Shown: piece after piece, positions 34,272-43,664 of the stretch
How the letters are laid out: each line of letters starts with the position of its first letter
How positions within the stretch are numbered: position 1 is the first letter of the stretch
Origin: Pseudonocardia sp. TRM90224
Lineage (GTDB): Bacteria; Actinomycetota; Actinomycetes; Mycobacteriales; Pseudonocardiaceae
Length of the DNA stretch: 64,000 nt
Direction of reading: 5' to 3'
Assembly: GCF_021245725.1 (NCBI RefSeq)
Contig: NZ_JAJGSX010000026.1
Span: 1 to 64,000 of the forward strand
Position numbers and translations under genes: made by a program
The notes under the pieces: generated by a model
Databases searched by the model: none
What the model was told of the DNA's origin: nothing
The model's input: only the letters and a program-made list of their open reading frames with translations

Positions 34272-35228
34272 CTACGGCGTGTCGTCCGGGCCGCCGTCCG
34301 CCCGCGCGGCCGCCGCGACGACGGCGCGGAACCAGCGGTGGCCGACGTCGTGGTCGTTGCGCTCGTGCCACCACAGCGTCTCGACGATTGGCGGCGGATC
34401 GCCGGGGCACTCCAGCACGCGCAGGTCAGAACGTTCGGCGAAGCGCTGGGCCAGGCGCCGCTGCATCACGGCCACCCGGTCGGTGCCCGCGACGAAGTAC
34501 GGCGTGGCCTGGTAGCTCTCGACGCGGACGGCCATCCGCGGGCGCTTCGACAACGACGCGAGCAGCGGCGCGAGCGGCGAGCCGGGCGGGTAGTCGCCGT
34601 CGGGGTGGTGCGGGACCACCCACGGCAGGTCCTCGAGGTCGGCGAGCGCGAGCCGGTCACCGACGGGACCGTCCGCGGCCACGACGCACACCCACCGGTC
34701 CCGGAACAGCTCCATGCCGTGGATCCCCGCCGACCGGAGCTGCGCCGTGGGTGCGGAGACGATGCCGTCCAGCGTGCGCAGCGTCTCGACCAGGTCGTCC
34801 GGGAGCCGTTCCTTGACCACCTTGACGTTCATGCGGACGCGCGGCGCGGCCGCGTACATGCGGCGGGAGAGCTGCTCGCCGATCGTCGCGACCACGTAGT
34901 CGGGCGCGAGGACGGTGAACTCCCGCTCGGAGTCGGCCGGCCGGAACCCCGGGTCCGTGGCGAAGAACCGTTCGAGGCTCGCGTAGACCGGCTCGATCTG
35001 CCGCGCCAGCTGCTCGGCGAGCGGGGAGAGCACGAAACCGCCGCGGGTCCGCACGAGGAGCTCGTCGCCGAACTGGCGGCGCAGGCGGCCCAGTGCCGCG
35101 CTCGCCGCGGGCTGGGTGATCCCGACCCGCTCCGCCGCCCGCGTCACGTTCCGCTCGCGCAGCAGCTCGCGCAGGATCGCCAGCAGGTTGAGGTCGAGGT
35201 TGGCCTGCGACCGCTCGCCGCGCCTCAC
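34272..35228 (-). CDS. LysR-family transcriptional regulator (copy 2)
   Basis: The 318-residue protein starts at GTG 35228. Helix-turn-helix: RNVTRAAERVGITQPAASAA, nearly the same as copy 1 at 31264, followed by LGRLRRQFGDELLVRTRGGF. The ligand-binding domain contains DRWVCVVAADGPVGDRLA and YFVAGTDRVAVMQRRLAQRF. Copy 1 and copy 2 also share the C-terminal tryptophan-rich ending LWWHERxDxDxGHRWFR. It is divergent from the DinB-like gene, with only 32 bp between the starts. Its target could be that gene, the acyl-CoA operon, or the oxygenase. Confidence 0.9.
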   Translation of the reverse strand: MRRGERSQANLDLNLLAILRELLRERNVTRAAERVGITQPAASAALGRLRRQFGDELLVRTRGGFVLSPLAEQLARQIEPVYASLERFFATDPGFRPADSEREFTVLAPDYVVATIGEQLSRRMYAAAPRVRMNVKVVKERLPDDLVETLRTLDGIVSAPTAQLRSAGIHGMELFRDRWVCVVAADGPVGDRLALADLEDLPWVVPHHPDGDYPPGSPLAPLLASLSKRPRMAVRVESYQATPYFVAGTDRVAVMQRRLAQRFAERSDLRVLECPGDPPPIVETLWWHERNDHDVGHRWFRAVVAAAARADGGPDDTP

Positions 35229-35260
35229 GACGACGGCGCCTGGCCGTAGGGTCCCGAAGC

Positions 35261-35716
35261 ATGATCACCGTCGACGACTACCTCTACTTCACCGACCGCG
35301 CGCTCGACGGCATGTCCGAGGTCCTCCAAGAGCTCGGCGACGACCTCGCGAACCGCCGGCCCGAGCTGCCCGGCGCGAACTCGCCGTACGGGATCGTGAC
35401 GCACTGCCTCGGGGTGATGAACGACTGGGCCGGGCGGCTCGTCGCGGGCCGGGAGGTCGAGCGCGACCGCGACGCGGAGTTTCGCGCGACGGGCCCGGTG
35501 CGCGATCTCGTCGAACGGATCGAGCAGGCCAGGGAGCAGCTGCGGGCCGACGTGTCCGTGGCCGAGCTGCAGGCACCGCTGCGCGCCCTGCCGTCCCCGC
35601 CGTACCGCGACACGCCCATCGGCCGGACGCAGGGTGCGGCGCTGCAGCACGTCTACGAGGAGCTCGCGCAGCATCGCGGCCACCTCGAGCTGACCCGGGA
35701 CATCCTGCGGTCGTGA
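35261..35716 (+). CDS. DinB-like four-helix metalloprotein
   Basis: The 151-residue protein has the DinB/YfiT arrangement: His48 in VTHCLGVMNDWAG and the later pair His130 and His138-His141 (LQHVYEELAQHRGHLEL), which could bind a metal ion. Proteins of this fold include mycothiol- or bacillithiol-dependent transferases and maleylpyruvate isomerase. In an aromatic catabolic neighbourhood a mycothiol-dependent isomerase is an attractive but unproven idea. It is divergent from LysR copy 2, and its stop is two bases from the stop of the convergent acyl-CoA synthetase gene. Confidence 0.82.
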   Translation: MITVDDYLYFTDRALDGMSEVLQELGDDLANRRPELPGANSPYGIVTHCLGVMNDWAGRLVAGREVERDRDAEFRATGPVRDLVERIEQAREQLRADVSVAELQAPLRALPSPPYRDTPIGRTQGAALQHVYEELAQHRGHLELTRDILRS

Positions 35717-35717
35717 G

Positions 35718-37313
35718 TCACTGCGTGACCGCTGCCGGGAACTGCGCGCCCGCCCACCGCAGGTCCGCCTTGCCGGTGTTGAGCCGCTCCACCTCGGGCA
35801 CGAGTGCGATGCGGCGCGGCTTCTTGTAGCCGGCGAGGCGGGCGGCGACGAACGCGGCGAGGTCGGCTGCCGTCGCCTCGACGCCGGCCTCCAGGGCGAC
35901 CACGGCTCCGACGGCGCTGCCCCACTTCGGGTCGGGCACGCCGAGCACCACGACATCGCGCACGGCGGGATGGTCGCGCAGCACGAGCTCCACCTCGTCG
36001 GCGTACACCTTCTCCCCGCCGGTGTTGATCACCGAACTGCCGCGGCCGAGCAGGTGCAGCCGGCCGTCGGCACCGAGCAGGGCCATGTCACCGGGGATGG
36101 AGTAGCGGACGCCGTCGATGTCCTGGAAGGCATTGGCGGTCTTCTCCGCGTCGCCCTCGTAGGACGCGTCCGCGACGACCGGCGCCGCCAGCAGTCCGAC
36201 CGTGTCGGAGCCGGGTTCGACGTCGTGCCCGTCGGGATCGAGCAGCCGCGCCCCCGGCGCCAGCGTGAACGTGCCGGCCTGGTCGTCCGCCGTGGCCCGG
36301 GTGATCGTCGCGACCGCGTACACGCCGCCCTCCGACGCGGCGATCGTGTCGAGCAGCGTCACGTCGGCGTACGCGAGCAGCCGCCGCTTCACCGGCGGGC
36401 TCCACACCGCTCCGACGCTGCGGATGCGCCGCAGGCTGCCGATCGCGGCGGCCCCGCCCGCGTCGAGCGCGTCGAGCAGGCGCACCGCGAACGCGTCGCC
36501 GACGATCGTCAGGTCGGTGACGCGGTGGCGCTCGATCGCCGCGACCAGGTCGGCGCCGGTCGTGCTGCGGCCGGGCAGCAGCGCCACGGGCGCGCCGACG
36601 GCGAGGGTGCCCAGCGCCGAGTAGAGGCCGGTGCCGTGCATGAGTGGCGACGCCGGCAGGTGCACCAGCCCGGACGGGCCGTGCGGATCGATGTCGAGCG
36701 CCTGGTGCAGCGCCTCCACGCCGGCCGCGGGGTCGATTCCCAGCGTGGTGAACCCACCGGACCGCACGGCTCGCAGCCGCTCGGTGTGGCTGCCGATCAC
36801 GGCCTTCGGGTACCCGGTCGTACCGCCGGTGAACAGGAGCCACTCGGCATCACCCCGCGGACGGCGCGGGTGCCGGGGCGCGGCCGCGACGGCCGGACCG
36901 AAGCCTCCATCTGCTGCGATCTCGACCAGCACGTCGGCGGCCGGCAGCCTGGCCGCCGCCTCGCCGACGACGTCGGACAGCTCGGCGTCCGCGATCACCC
37001 CCCGCGCGCCCGCGCTCTCGAGCAGGTGCCGGACCTCGGCCGCCCGGTAGCGGTAGTTGACGTTGATCGGGGTGGCGCGCAGCTTGAACAGCGCGTGCAA
37101 CGCCACGAGGTACTCGGGTGAGTTCCGGGCCGCGAGTCCCACGCGGTGGTCGGCGCCGATCCCGAGCGCGGTGAGGTGAGCGGCGAGGCGGTCGGCCAGT
37201 TCGTCGAACTGCCCCCAGGTCAGCGCCCGATCGCCCGCCGCGACGGCCGGGCGCGTGGGCGCGAGATCGGCGATCAGCTCGAACTGGGACGCGAAGTTGT
37301 CGGGCAGGGACAT
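35718..37313 (-). CDS. acyl-CoA synthetase (AMP-binding, FadD-like)
   Basis: The 531-residue protein has the full ANL-family set: LLFTGGTTGYPKAVIGSH (ATP loop), VTLLDTIAASEGG, RYSIPGDMALLGADGRLHLL, GRGSSVINTGGEKVYADEVE, and the C-terminal catalytic Lys in LNTGKADLRW. It would convert a carboxylic acid to its CoA thioester. It is the twelfth and last gene of the operon that starts at 48469, next to amidohydrolase, SDR and MaoC genes. This combination fits CoA-dependent shortening of an aromatic side chain such as that of a cinnamate. Substrate preference cannot be read from the sequence. Confidence 0.92.
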   Translation of the reverse strand: MSLPDNFASQFELIADLAPTRPAVAAGDRALTWGQFDELADRLAAHLTALGIGADHRVGLAARNSPEYLVALHALFKLRATPINVNYRYRAAEVRHLLESAGARGVIADAELSDVVGEAAARLPAADVLVEIAADGGFGPAVAAAPRHPRRPRGDAEWLLFTGGTTGYPKAVIGSHTERLRAVRSGGFTTLGIDPAAGVEALHQALDIDPHGPSGLVHLPASPLMHGTGLYSALGTLAVGAPVALLPGRSTTGADLVAAIERHRVTDLTIVGDAFAVRLLDALDAGGAAAIGSLRRIRSVGAVWSPPVKRRLLAYADVTLLDTIAASEGGVYAVATITRATADDQAGTFTLAPGARLLDPDGHDVEPGSDTVGLLAAPVVADASYEGDAEKTANAFQDIDGVRYSIPGDMALLGADGRLHLLGRGSSVINTGGEKVYADEVELVLRDHPAVRDVVVLGVPDPKWGSAVGAVVALEAGVEATAADLAAFVAARLAGYKKPRRIALVPEVERLNTGKADLRWAGAQFPAAVTQ

Positions 37314-37314
37314 C

Positions 37315-38193
37315 TCAGGTGATCCCCAGCAGGCGGGCCGCGTTGTGCAGCATGATGTCGGGCTTCACCGCGTCGCGGATCTCGGTCTTCTCCAGGTCCG
37401 CCAGCCAGCGCTCCGGGGTGAACAGCGGGAAGTCGGTGCCGAACAGCACCTTCTTGCGCAGCAACGTGTTGGCGTACTGCACCAGCTGCGCCGGCCAGTA
37501 CTTCGGCGACCACCCCGACAGGTCGATGTGCACCTGCCCCTTGTGCACCGCGATGGCCAGCGCCTCGTCCTGCCAGGGGAACGACGGGTGCGCCATGACG
37601 ATCGGCATCTCCGGGAAGTCGACCGCGACGTCGTCTAGGAACATCGGGTTCGAGTACTTCAGCCGGATCCCGCCGCCACCCTTCTGACCCGACCCCACCC
37701 CGTTCTGCCCGGTGTGGAACAGCGCAGGCAGGCCGTGCTCGGCGAGCACTTCGTAGATCGGGTACGCGGTGCGGTCGTTCGGGTAGAACTCCTGGACGCT
37801 CGGGTGGAACTTGAACCCCCGCATCCCGTGGTCGGCGATGAGCCGCCGGGTGATCGCCGCTCCGCCCTTGCCGCGCAACGGGTGCACGCTCCCGAACGGG
37901 ATGATCACGTCCGGGTGCTCCGCCGCGACCTCGCCGATCTCCTCGTTGCTCGGTGCGTGCTCGGCCACCTCGCCGAGCGAGTCGATCGTGAACGCCACGG
38001 CCGCCATCCGCCGCTCCCGGTAGAACGCGGCGAGCTGGTGCAGGTCCATGCCGAGCACGTCGGAGCGGAAGTGCTCCTTCATCTCCGCCATCCGGGCCGC
38101 GCCGGCCTCGGATTGCGCGGCGGTGGTGGAGAAGTGCACGTGGGTGTGCATGTCGATCGCGACGAGGTCGGCCACGTTCATCGGGGAGCTCAT
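37315..38193 (-). CDS. amidohydrolase (ACMSD/aromatic decarboxylase-like)
   Basis: The 292-residue protein starts at ATG 38193, overlapping the SDR stop (ATGA). Metal-site motifs: IDMHTHVHF (HxH), FKFHPSVQEFYPND, VMAHPSFPWQDEAL and FGTDFPLFTPERWL with catalytic Asp. A complete set of ligands, unlike the two paralogous proteins at 26910 and 27935. Members of this family include decarboxylases (ACMSD, gamma-resorcylate, 5-carboxyvanillate) and hydratases or hydrolases of ring-cleavage products such as LigJ and LigI. Here it could act on the aromatic acid before ring opening or on its product. Confidence 0.87.
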   Translation of the reverse strand: MSSPMNVADLVAIDMHTHVHFSTTAAQSEAGAARMAEMKEHFRSDVLGMDLHQLAAFYRERRMAAVAFTIDSLGEVAEHAPSNEEIGEVAAEHPDVIIPFGSVHPLRGKGGAAITRRLIADHGMRGFKFHPSVQEFYPNDRTAYPIYEVLAEHGLPALFHTGQNGVGSGQKGGGGIRLKYSNPMFLDDVAVDFPEMPIVMAHPSFPWQDEALAIAVHKGQVHIDLSGWSPKYWPAQLVQYANTLLRKKVLFGTDFPLFTPERWLADLEKTEIRDAVKPDIMLHNAARLLGIT

Positions 38194-39089
38194 CGGGCTG
38201 CCGTCGGCACGTCGGCTCCGAACGGCTGCAGGTGGGGCGCGAGCAGCGCCGGGAACTCGTCGGCGATCGCGGCCGCCGTCCACCCACCGGTCCGCGACGC
38301 CTGCGCCGCGACGGTCGGGTGCGACCAGACGCTGATCCGGTCACCGCCCACCCCGAGCGCCTGCCCGGTGACGCCCGCGGCGGCGTCGGAGAGCAGGTAG
38401 ACCAGCAGCGGCGCCACGTCCTCCGCCGTGCCGACGCCGTTCTCCCGCAGGGCCTCCGGCACCGGCTCGCCCCGCTCCACGGCGGCGACGGCGGCGGCGA
38501 ACGCCGGCATGGTGGCGACCATCCTCGTCAGCGCGACCGGTACCAGCGCGTTCACCGTGGTCCCGTACCGGGTCGTCTCGGCGGCCAGCGTGCGGGCCAT
38601 GCCGACGATGCCCGCCTTCACCGCCGAGTAGTTGGTCTGCCCGAAGCTCGCGCGCTGCCCCGCCGGCGAACCGACGAGCACCAGCCGGCCGCCGCCGCCC
38701 TGCTCGCGGAACCGCCCGATCGCCGCCCGCGCGCACGTGAACGTGCCCCGCAGGTGCGTCTCCACGACGACGTCGAAGTCCTCGTCGGACATCTTCCCCA
38801 CCGTGCGGTCGCGCAGCAGCCCGGCGTTGGTCACCATCGCGTCCAGCCGCCCGAACCGCTCGACGGCCGTCGCGACCAGCGCCTCGGCCGTGTCGGTCGG
38901 GCCCACCGGCGCGATGACCGGGGCGGCCCGGCCACCGGCTGCCTCGATCTCCGCCACCACCGCGGCAGCGGCGTCGGCGTCCACGTCGTTGACGACCACC
39001 GCCGCACCTGCGTCGGCCACGGCGCGGGCGTAGGCCCGGCCCAGCCCACGGCCGGAGCCGGTCACCACGACCACTTTCCCGTCAAGCAC
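38190..39089 (-). CDS. short-chain dehydrogenase (3-hydroxyacyl-CoA dehydrogenase-like)
   Basis: The 299-residue protein starts at GTG 39089, overlapping the MaoC gene by eight bases. Motifs are VVVVTGSGRGLGRAYARAV (cofactor), NAGLLRDRTVGKMSDEDFD, catalytic Ser in LVGSPAGQRASFG, and Tyr-Lys in NYSAVKAGIVGMA. The sequence resembles the SDR domain of peroxisomal multifunctional enzyme 2 and bacterial relatives that act with a MaoC hydratase, which is the gene coded just upstream. Together they would perform hydration and oxidation of an enoyl-CoA. Confidence 0.9.
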   Translation of the reverse strand: MLDGKVVVVTGSGRGLGRAYARAVADAGAAVVVNDVDADAAAAVVAEIEAAGGRAAPVIAPVGPTDTAEALVATAVERFGRLDAMVTNAGLLRDRTVGKMSDEDFDVVVETHLRGTFTCARAAIGRFREQGGGGRLVLVGSPAGQRASFGQTNYSAVKAGIVGMARTLAAETTRYGTTVNALVPVALTRMVATMPAFAAAVAAVERGEPVPEALRENGVGTAEDVAPLLVYLLSDAAAGVTGQALGVGGDRISVWSHPTVAAQASRTGGWTAAAIADEFPALLAPHLQPFGADVPTAAR

Positions 39090-39939
39090 TGTGCTGTCCT
39101 TCCGCCACGACGGCCCGACCACGGTCGATCACGACCGTTCCTCCCTCGGTGCTGGCCCGGAACCGGGCGTCCGCACCGTCCTGCCAGATCTCGACGGTGA
39201 GCGCCTGCCCCGGCAGCACCGTCGCGCTGAACCGCCCGTACATCGACGTGAGCCGGGCGGGGTCGCCACCGGCGATCGCGTGCAGCAGCGCCCGGCCGGC
39301 CACGCCGTAGGTGCACAGCCCGTGCAGGATCGGGGTGGGGAATCCGCCGCGCGCGGCGAACTTCGGATCGGAGTGCAGCGGGTTGCGGTCGCCGGAGAGG
39401 CGGTAGAGCAACGCCTGCTCCGGACGCGTCGCGTACGTGGTGACGTGATCGGGTGCCCGGTCGGGCACCACCCAGTCGTCGACGGGCCCGCGCTCTCCGC
39501 CGAATCCGCCCTCGCCGCGGATGTAGACGGCGCTGCGGTTCGTCGCCAGCAGCGAGCCGTCCGCGAGCACGGCGGCCGAGGTGATCTCCACCAGCGCGCC
39601 CTTTCCCTTGTCGTACACGCCGGAGACGTGGGCGCGCGCCGTGACCGTGCCCTCGACCGGGACCTGGCGGTGCAGCACGATCTCCTGCTCGGCGTGCACC
39701 AGCCGGGCCGGGTCGAACTCACCGAAGGGTGGCGGTGGGGCCTGCGAGAGCAGCACGGCGAACGTCGGCAGCACCTGCTGCGCGACACCGGCGGAGTTCT
39801 CCGTGGTGAACGACAGCTCCTCGGTGGGTGCGCCGAGGCCGGCCCCAACGCCGACGGCGTAGAGGAGCGCGTCCTTCGAGGTCCAGGAACGGGTGCGGGG
39901 CTCGCCCTCCGCACCCACGGCAGCACGGTCGATCGGCAT
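39082..39939 (-). CDS. MaoC-like enoyl-CoA hydratase, double hotdog
   Basis: The 285-residue protein has the full-length two-hotdog arrangement of R-specific hydratase 2. The C-terminal half has the catalytic motif LSGDRNPLHSDPKFAARGGF with Asp and His, then ILHGLCTYGVAGRALLHA. The N-terminal half includes DALLYAVGVGAGLGAPTEEL. It would hydrate a trans-2-enoyl-CoA to a 3-hydroxyacyl-CoA for the SDR coded next. It starts two bases after the end of the ATPase gene, showing that the transporter and the CoA-ester enzymes share one transcript. Confidence 0.93.
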   Translation of the reverse strand: MPIDRAAVGAEGEPRTRSWTSKDALLYAVGVGAGLGAPTEELSFTTENSAGVAQQVLPTFAVLLSQAPPPPFGEFDPARLVHAEQEIVLHRQVPVEGTVTARAHVSGVYDKGKGALVEITSAAVLADGSLLATNRSAVYIRGEGGFGGERGPVDDWVVPDRAPDHVTTYATRPEQALLYRLSGDRNPLHSDPKFAARGGFPTPILHGLCTYGVAGRALLHAIAGGDPARLTSMYGRFSATVLPGQALTVEIWQDGADARFRASTEGGTVVIDRGRAVVAEGQHSA

Positions 39940-39940
39940 C

Positions 39941-40972
39941 TCAGACGCCCTCCGCAGCGGTCGCGAGAACTGGGTGGTGGCAGGCGGCGATCCGCCCCGG
40001 CGCCACCTCGCGCATCAGCGGCTCCTCCGCCGCGCAGCGCTCGGTGGCCAGCGGGCAGCGGGTGCGGAACCGGCACCCGCTCGGCGGGTTCACCGGCGAG
40101 GGCATCTCGCCCCGGCCGCGATCGGCCCGGGCGATGTCGGCCCCGGTGACCGTCTCCATCGACGGGATCGACGAGACCAGCAGCCGCGTGTAGGGATGCA
40201 CGGGGTGGTCGAACAGCGCCTCGGTGGGGCCGAGCTCGCAGATCTTGCCCAGGTACATGACAGCGACGCGATCGCTGATGTTGCGCACCACCCCGAGGTC
40301 GTGGGCGATGAAGACCAGCGTGAGCCCGTAGCGGCGCTTCATGTCCTCCAGCAGGTTCAGGATCTGCGCCTGCACCGAGACGTCGAGCGCCGACACCGGC
40401 TCGTCGCAGATCAGCACCTCGGGGTCGAGCACCAGCGCCCTGGCGATGGACACCCGCTGGCACTGGCCCCCGGAGAACTGGTGCGGCCGCCGGTCTGCCA
40501 CCTGCTCGGGGTCCAGGCCGACGGCGGTGAGCACCTCCGGCACGAGCTTCGCGCGCTCGCTCCCCCGGCCCCACACGAGCAGCGGGTCGCCGACGATGTC
40601 GGGGATCCGCCGCCGGGGGTTCAGCGACGAGATCGGGTCCTGGAAGATCATTTGCAGCTTCGGCCGGAGAGCCCGCAACTCGGCGGCCGAGAGCGTCGTG
40701 AGGTCGCGCCCCTCGAACGTCACCGAGCCGCTCGTCGGCCGCGGCAGTTGCATGATGGCCCGGCCGGTCGTCGACTTCCCGCACCCCGACTCGCCCACCA
40801 GCCCGAGCGTCTCCCCGCGGCGCACCTCGAGGCTGATCCCCGAGACGGCGTGCACGGTGCGGCCACCGCCGGCCGGGAACTCGACGACCAGGTCGTCGAG
40901 CCGAAGCACCACCTCGCACTCGGCCTCCGCCTCCGGCGCGGCCATCGCGGCGGCCACCTGCGGTGCCGTCAC
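39941..40972 (-). CDS. ABC transporter ATPase (DppF-like), second importer
   Basis: The 343-residue protein starts at GTG 40972, overlapping the binding-protein stop (GTGA); ATG 40945 is an alternative. Walker A GESGCGKS, signature FSGGQCQR with Phe replacing the usual Leu, Walker B VLICDEPVSALDVS, and the Cys-rich Opp/Dpp extension (SGCRFRTRCPLATERC) are all present. It is separated from its ATPase partner at 42594 by the binding-protein gene, an uncommon order. Confidence 0.93.
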   Translation of the reverse strand: MTAPQVAAAMAAPEAEAECEVVLRLDDLVVEFPAGGGRTVHAVSGISLEVRRGETLGLVGESGCGKSTTGRAIMQLPRPTSGSVTFEGRDLTTLSAAELRALRPKLQMIFQDPISSLNPRRRIPDIVGDPLLVWGRGSERAKLVPEVLTAVGLDPEQVADRRPHQFSGGQCQRVSIARALVLDPEVLICDEPVSALDVSVQAQILNLLEDMKRRYGLTLVFIAHDLGVVRNISDRVAVMYLGKICELGPTEALFDHPVHPYTRLLVSSIPSMETVTGADIARADRGRGEMPSPVNPPSGCRFRTRCPLATERCAAEEPLMREVAPGRIAACHHPVLATAAEGV

Positions 40973-42597
40973 CGGTCGAGCCAGGTCGTCGCGAAGAACG
41001 TGTCCCGGGTGAGGTACCGGACCACCCCCTTGACCTGCGGCTTCGCCACCGTCGACAGGTACCCCCGGCTGTAGTAGCCGACCGCGATGTCCTGGTTGGT
41101 GAGCAGCTGCACCTGCTGGTAGAGCTTCGTGCGCTCGGCCTCGTCGGTGATGGCGGCCGCCTGGTCGAGCAGCGCGTCGACCTCCGGGTTGGAATAGCCG
41201 CCGAAGTTGGTGTTCCCGCCGGTGCGCAGCAGGTTCTGCGCTGCCGGGTACGGCGTGTCGACGGGCCCGCCGACCCAGCCGGCCATCTGGAAGTCGCGGC
41301 TCTGCACCACGCTCGACGAGTACTGGGCCAGGTCGAAGAACTGGGGTTGCAGCGTGATCCCGATGGCTGCCATCTGCGCCTGCAGGAACTCGGCGAACGC
41401 GACGCGGTTGGGCGCGTTGGTGGTCTTGTAGGCGATGGTCGCGCTGCCGCCCGCGGCCACGTACTCCGCGACGAGGGCCTTCGCCTTCGCCACGTCGAAC
41501 GCCGGCCACGCGGCCGCGGCCTCGGGCGTCTGGTACTTGCTGTCGTCGCCGAAGTAGCCGCCCGCGCGCTCCATCTGGCCGCGGAACTGGGTGGCCGCCA
41601 GCGCGTCGAGATCGATGCCGCGCACCACGGCCTCCCGCATCCGGTGGTCGTCGAACGGCGCCTTCTGCTGGTTGAAGTAGACGTACTCGGCGCCGTGGCC
41701 CGACCCGTAGTAGACGGTGAGGTTCGGGTTCTGCAGGCCGCGCAGCAGCTCGGTCTGGTAGCCGCCGAAGATCAGGTCGACGTCGCCGTTCTCGATCGAC
41801 GCATAGCGGGTCTCGGTGTCGGGCAGCGGGCGGAACTCCAGCCCGTCGAGGTACGGCATGCCCTGCTGCCAGTACGTCGGGTTGCGGGTCAGCTCCATCC
41901 GCGAGTCCCGCGCCCAGCTCTTCAGGACGAACGGCCCGGCGCCGACCGGGTTGGCGCCGATCTGGTCACCGAAGCGCGCCAGCGCGGCCGGCGAGATGAT
42001 CGTGCCGAGGTTGCCGATGTTGAAGCTCAGCGCGAACGCCGACGGGAACGAGCCGAACGGCTGCTTCAGCATGAACTCGACGGTCTGCGGGTCGACCGCG
42101 CGCATCGACGCGATCTGCGCGGCGTACCGGTTGCCGGGCGAGGACTTCTTGTCGATGTGCCGCTGCACGTTCGTGATCACGGCGGCGGCGTCGAGCGGGG
42201 TGCCGTCGGAGAACACGACGCCCGGCCGCAGGCCCATCCGCCACGTCCGGCCGCCGTCGGACGTGTCCATCGACGACGCGAGGTAGGGCTTCGGCACACC
42301 CTGGTCGTCGAACTTCAGCAGGGAGTCGTAGACGGCCGACGCGGCCTGGTTGGTGTTCTGGACGGTGGGGTCGAAGCTGACCGCCTCGCGGTCGGTGCCC
42401 ATCGTCAGCGTCCCGCCGGACTTGGGCGTCCCCTCCGCCGCGAGGTCGCCGCCGTAGGGATGGATCGTCCTGATGTCGGGCCCGCCGGGGCCGGCACCGT
42501 TGATCCCTGGTGCCGCGCCGCACGCGGCCAGGAGTCCGGCGGTGAGCAGCGTCGCGAGCGCTGTGACCATCCGTCGGGAGGCTCGGATCGCCCTCAT
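40969..42597 (-). CDS. family 5 solute-binding lipoprotein, second importer
   Basis: The 542-residue lipoprotein starts at ATG 42597, overlapping the ATPase stop (ATGA). The signal peptide contains MVTALATLLTAGLLAA, then Cys26. SBP_bac_5 features include VSFDPTVQNTNQAASAVYD and GAGPFVLKSWARDSRMELT. It is highly similar along its length to the orphan lipoprotein at 29556, including the last 60 residues (YLSTVAKPQVKGVVRYLTRD). Being inside an operon of aromatic catabolism genes, it probably binds an aromatic or acyl compound rather than a peptide. Confidence 0.93.
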   Translation of the reverse strand: MRAIRASRRMVTALATLLTAGLLAACGAAPGINGAGPGGPDIRTIHPYGGDLAAEGTPKSGGTLTMGTDREAVSFDPTVQNTNQAASAVYDSLLKFDDQGVPKPYLASSMDTSDGGRTWRMGLRPGVVFSDGTPLDAAAVITNVQRHIDKKSSPGNRYAAQIASMRAVDPQTVEFMLKQPFGSFPSAFALSFNIGNLGTIISPAALARFGDQIGANPVGAGPFVLKSWARDSRMELTRNPTYWQQGMPYLDGLEFRPLPDTETRYASIENGDVDLIFGGYQTELLRGLQNPNLTVYYGSGHGAEYVYFNQQKAPFDDHRMREAVVRGIDLDALAATQFRGQMERAGGYFGDDSKYQTPEAAAAWPAFDVAKAKALVAEYVAAGGSATIAYKTTNAPNRVAFAEFLQAQMAAIGITLQPQFFDLAQYSSSVVQSRDFQMAGWVGGPVDTPYPAAQNLLRTGGNTNFGGYSNPEVDALLDQAAAITDEAERTKLYQQVQLLTNQDIAVGYYSRGYLSTVAKPQVKGVVRYLTRDTFFATTWLDR

Positions 42598-43664
42598 GTC
42601 AACACCATCTCCTCGGTCACCGGGGTGCCTGCCGCACTCGCCCCGCGTTCGACGTTGCGTGCCTTGGCCTCGGCCCAGGCCGGGGTACCGAGCGGGTACC
42701 AGCAGCGGTACTGGTGGACGGGGGACCCGGCGTCGCGCAGCGGCGGGTCCTCGGTGAGGCAGCGGTCCTGCGCGTAGGGACAGCGCGGGCTGAACTTGCA
42801 GCCCGTCGGTGGGTTGAGCAGGTCCGGCGGGCGGCCCGGGATCACCTGGAGCCGGACGTGGTTGGGGCCCGACACGGGCGGGACCGCGTTCATGAGCGCC
42901 TCGGTGTAGGGCATCCGCGGCTCGGCGAACAGCGCCGCGGTGGGCGCGGTCTCCACGATCTTGCCGGCGTACATCACCGCGATCCGGTCCGACCGGCTGC
43001 GCACCACCCGCAGGTCATGGGTGACCAGCAGCATCGCCATGTCGCTGCTTCGATGCAGGTCGGCCAGCAGGTCCAGGATCTGGGCCTGCACGGTGACGTC
43101 GAGCGCGGTGGTGGGCTCGTCGGCGAGCAGCAGCCGCGGGCTGCACGAGAGCGCGATCGCGATCGTGACCCGCTGCCGCATGCCTCCCGAGAGCTCGTGC
43201 GGGTACTGGCGCACCCGGCGGTCCGGTTCGGACAGGCCCACGTCGCGCAGCAGCGCCACCGCGCGGTCGCGCGCCTCCTGCTTCGTAGCGACCATCTTGT
43301 GCAGCAGGAGCGACTCGGTGAGCTGCACCCCGATGCGCTTCACCGGGTTCAGCGACGTCATCGGGTCCTGCAGGATCAGCGCGATCTCCGCGCCCCAGAA
43401 CGCGGAGAGCGCCTTTCCCGAGAGGTCGGTCAGCCGAGTGCCGTCGTAGGTGACGGTGCCGCTCACCTCCGTGTCGCGCCCGCCGGCGACGAGACCCATG
43501 AGCCGCCGGGTCAGCACCGTCTTGCCCGAGCCGCTCTCCCCGACGACGGCGAGCACCTCACCCGCCTTGACCGCCAGCGACACCCCCTCGACGGCGTGCA
43601 CCACGCCGCCCCGGGTGCGGAACCGCACGTGGACGTCGTCCGCCGTCAGGAGCTCGCCGCTCAC
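42594..43664 (-). CDS. ABC transporter ATPase (DppD-like), second importer
   Basis: The 356-residue protein starts at GTG 43664, overlapping the permease stop (GTGA). It has Walker A GESGSGKT, signature LSGGMRQR, Walker B LLLADEPTTALDVT, and the C-terminal GCKFSPRCPYAQDRC. The C-terminal tail after residue 320 (WAEAKARNVERGASAAG) is longer than in most DppD proteins. It works with the ATPase coded at 39941. Confidence 0.93.
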   Translation of the reverse strand: MSGELLTADDVHVRFRTRGGVVHAVEGVSLAVKAGEVLAVVGESGSGKTVLTRRLMGLVAGGRDTEVSGTVTYDGTRLTDLSGKALSAFWGAEIALILQDPMTSLNPVKRIGVQLTESLLLHKMVATKQEARDRAVALLRDVGLSEPDRRVRQYPHELSGGMRQRVTIAIALSCSPRLLLADEPTTALDVTVQAQILDLLADLHRSSDMAMLLVTHDLRVVRSRSDRIAVMYAGKIVETAPTAALFAEPRMPYTEALMNAVPPVSGPNHVRLQVIPGRPPDLLNPPTGCKFSPRCPYAQDRCLTEDPPLRDAGSPVHQYRCWYPLGTPAWAEAKARNVERGASAAGTPVTEEMVLT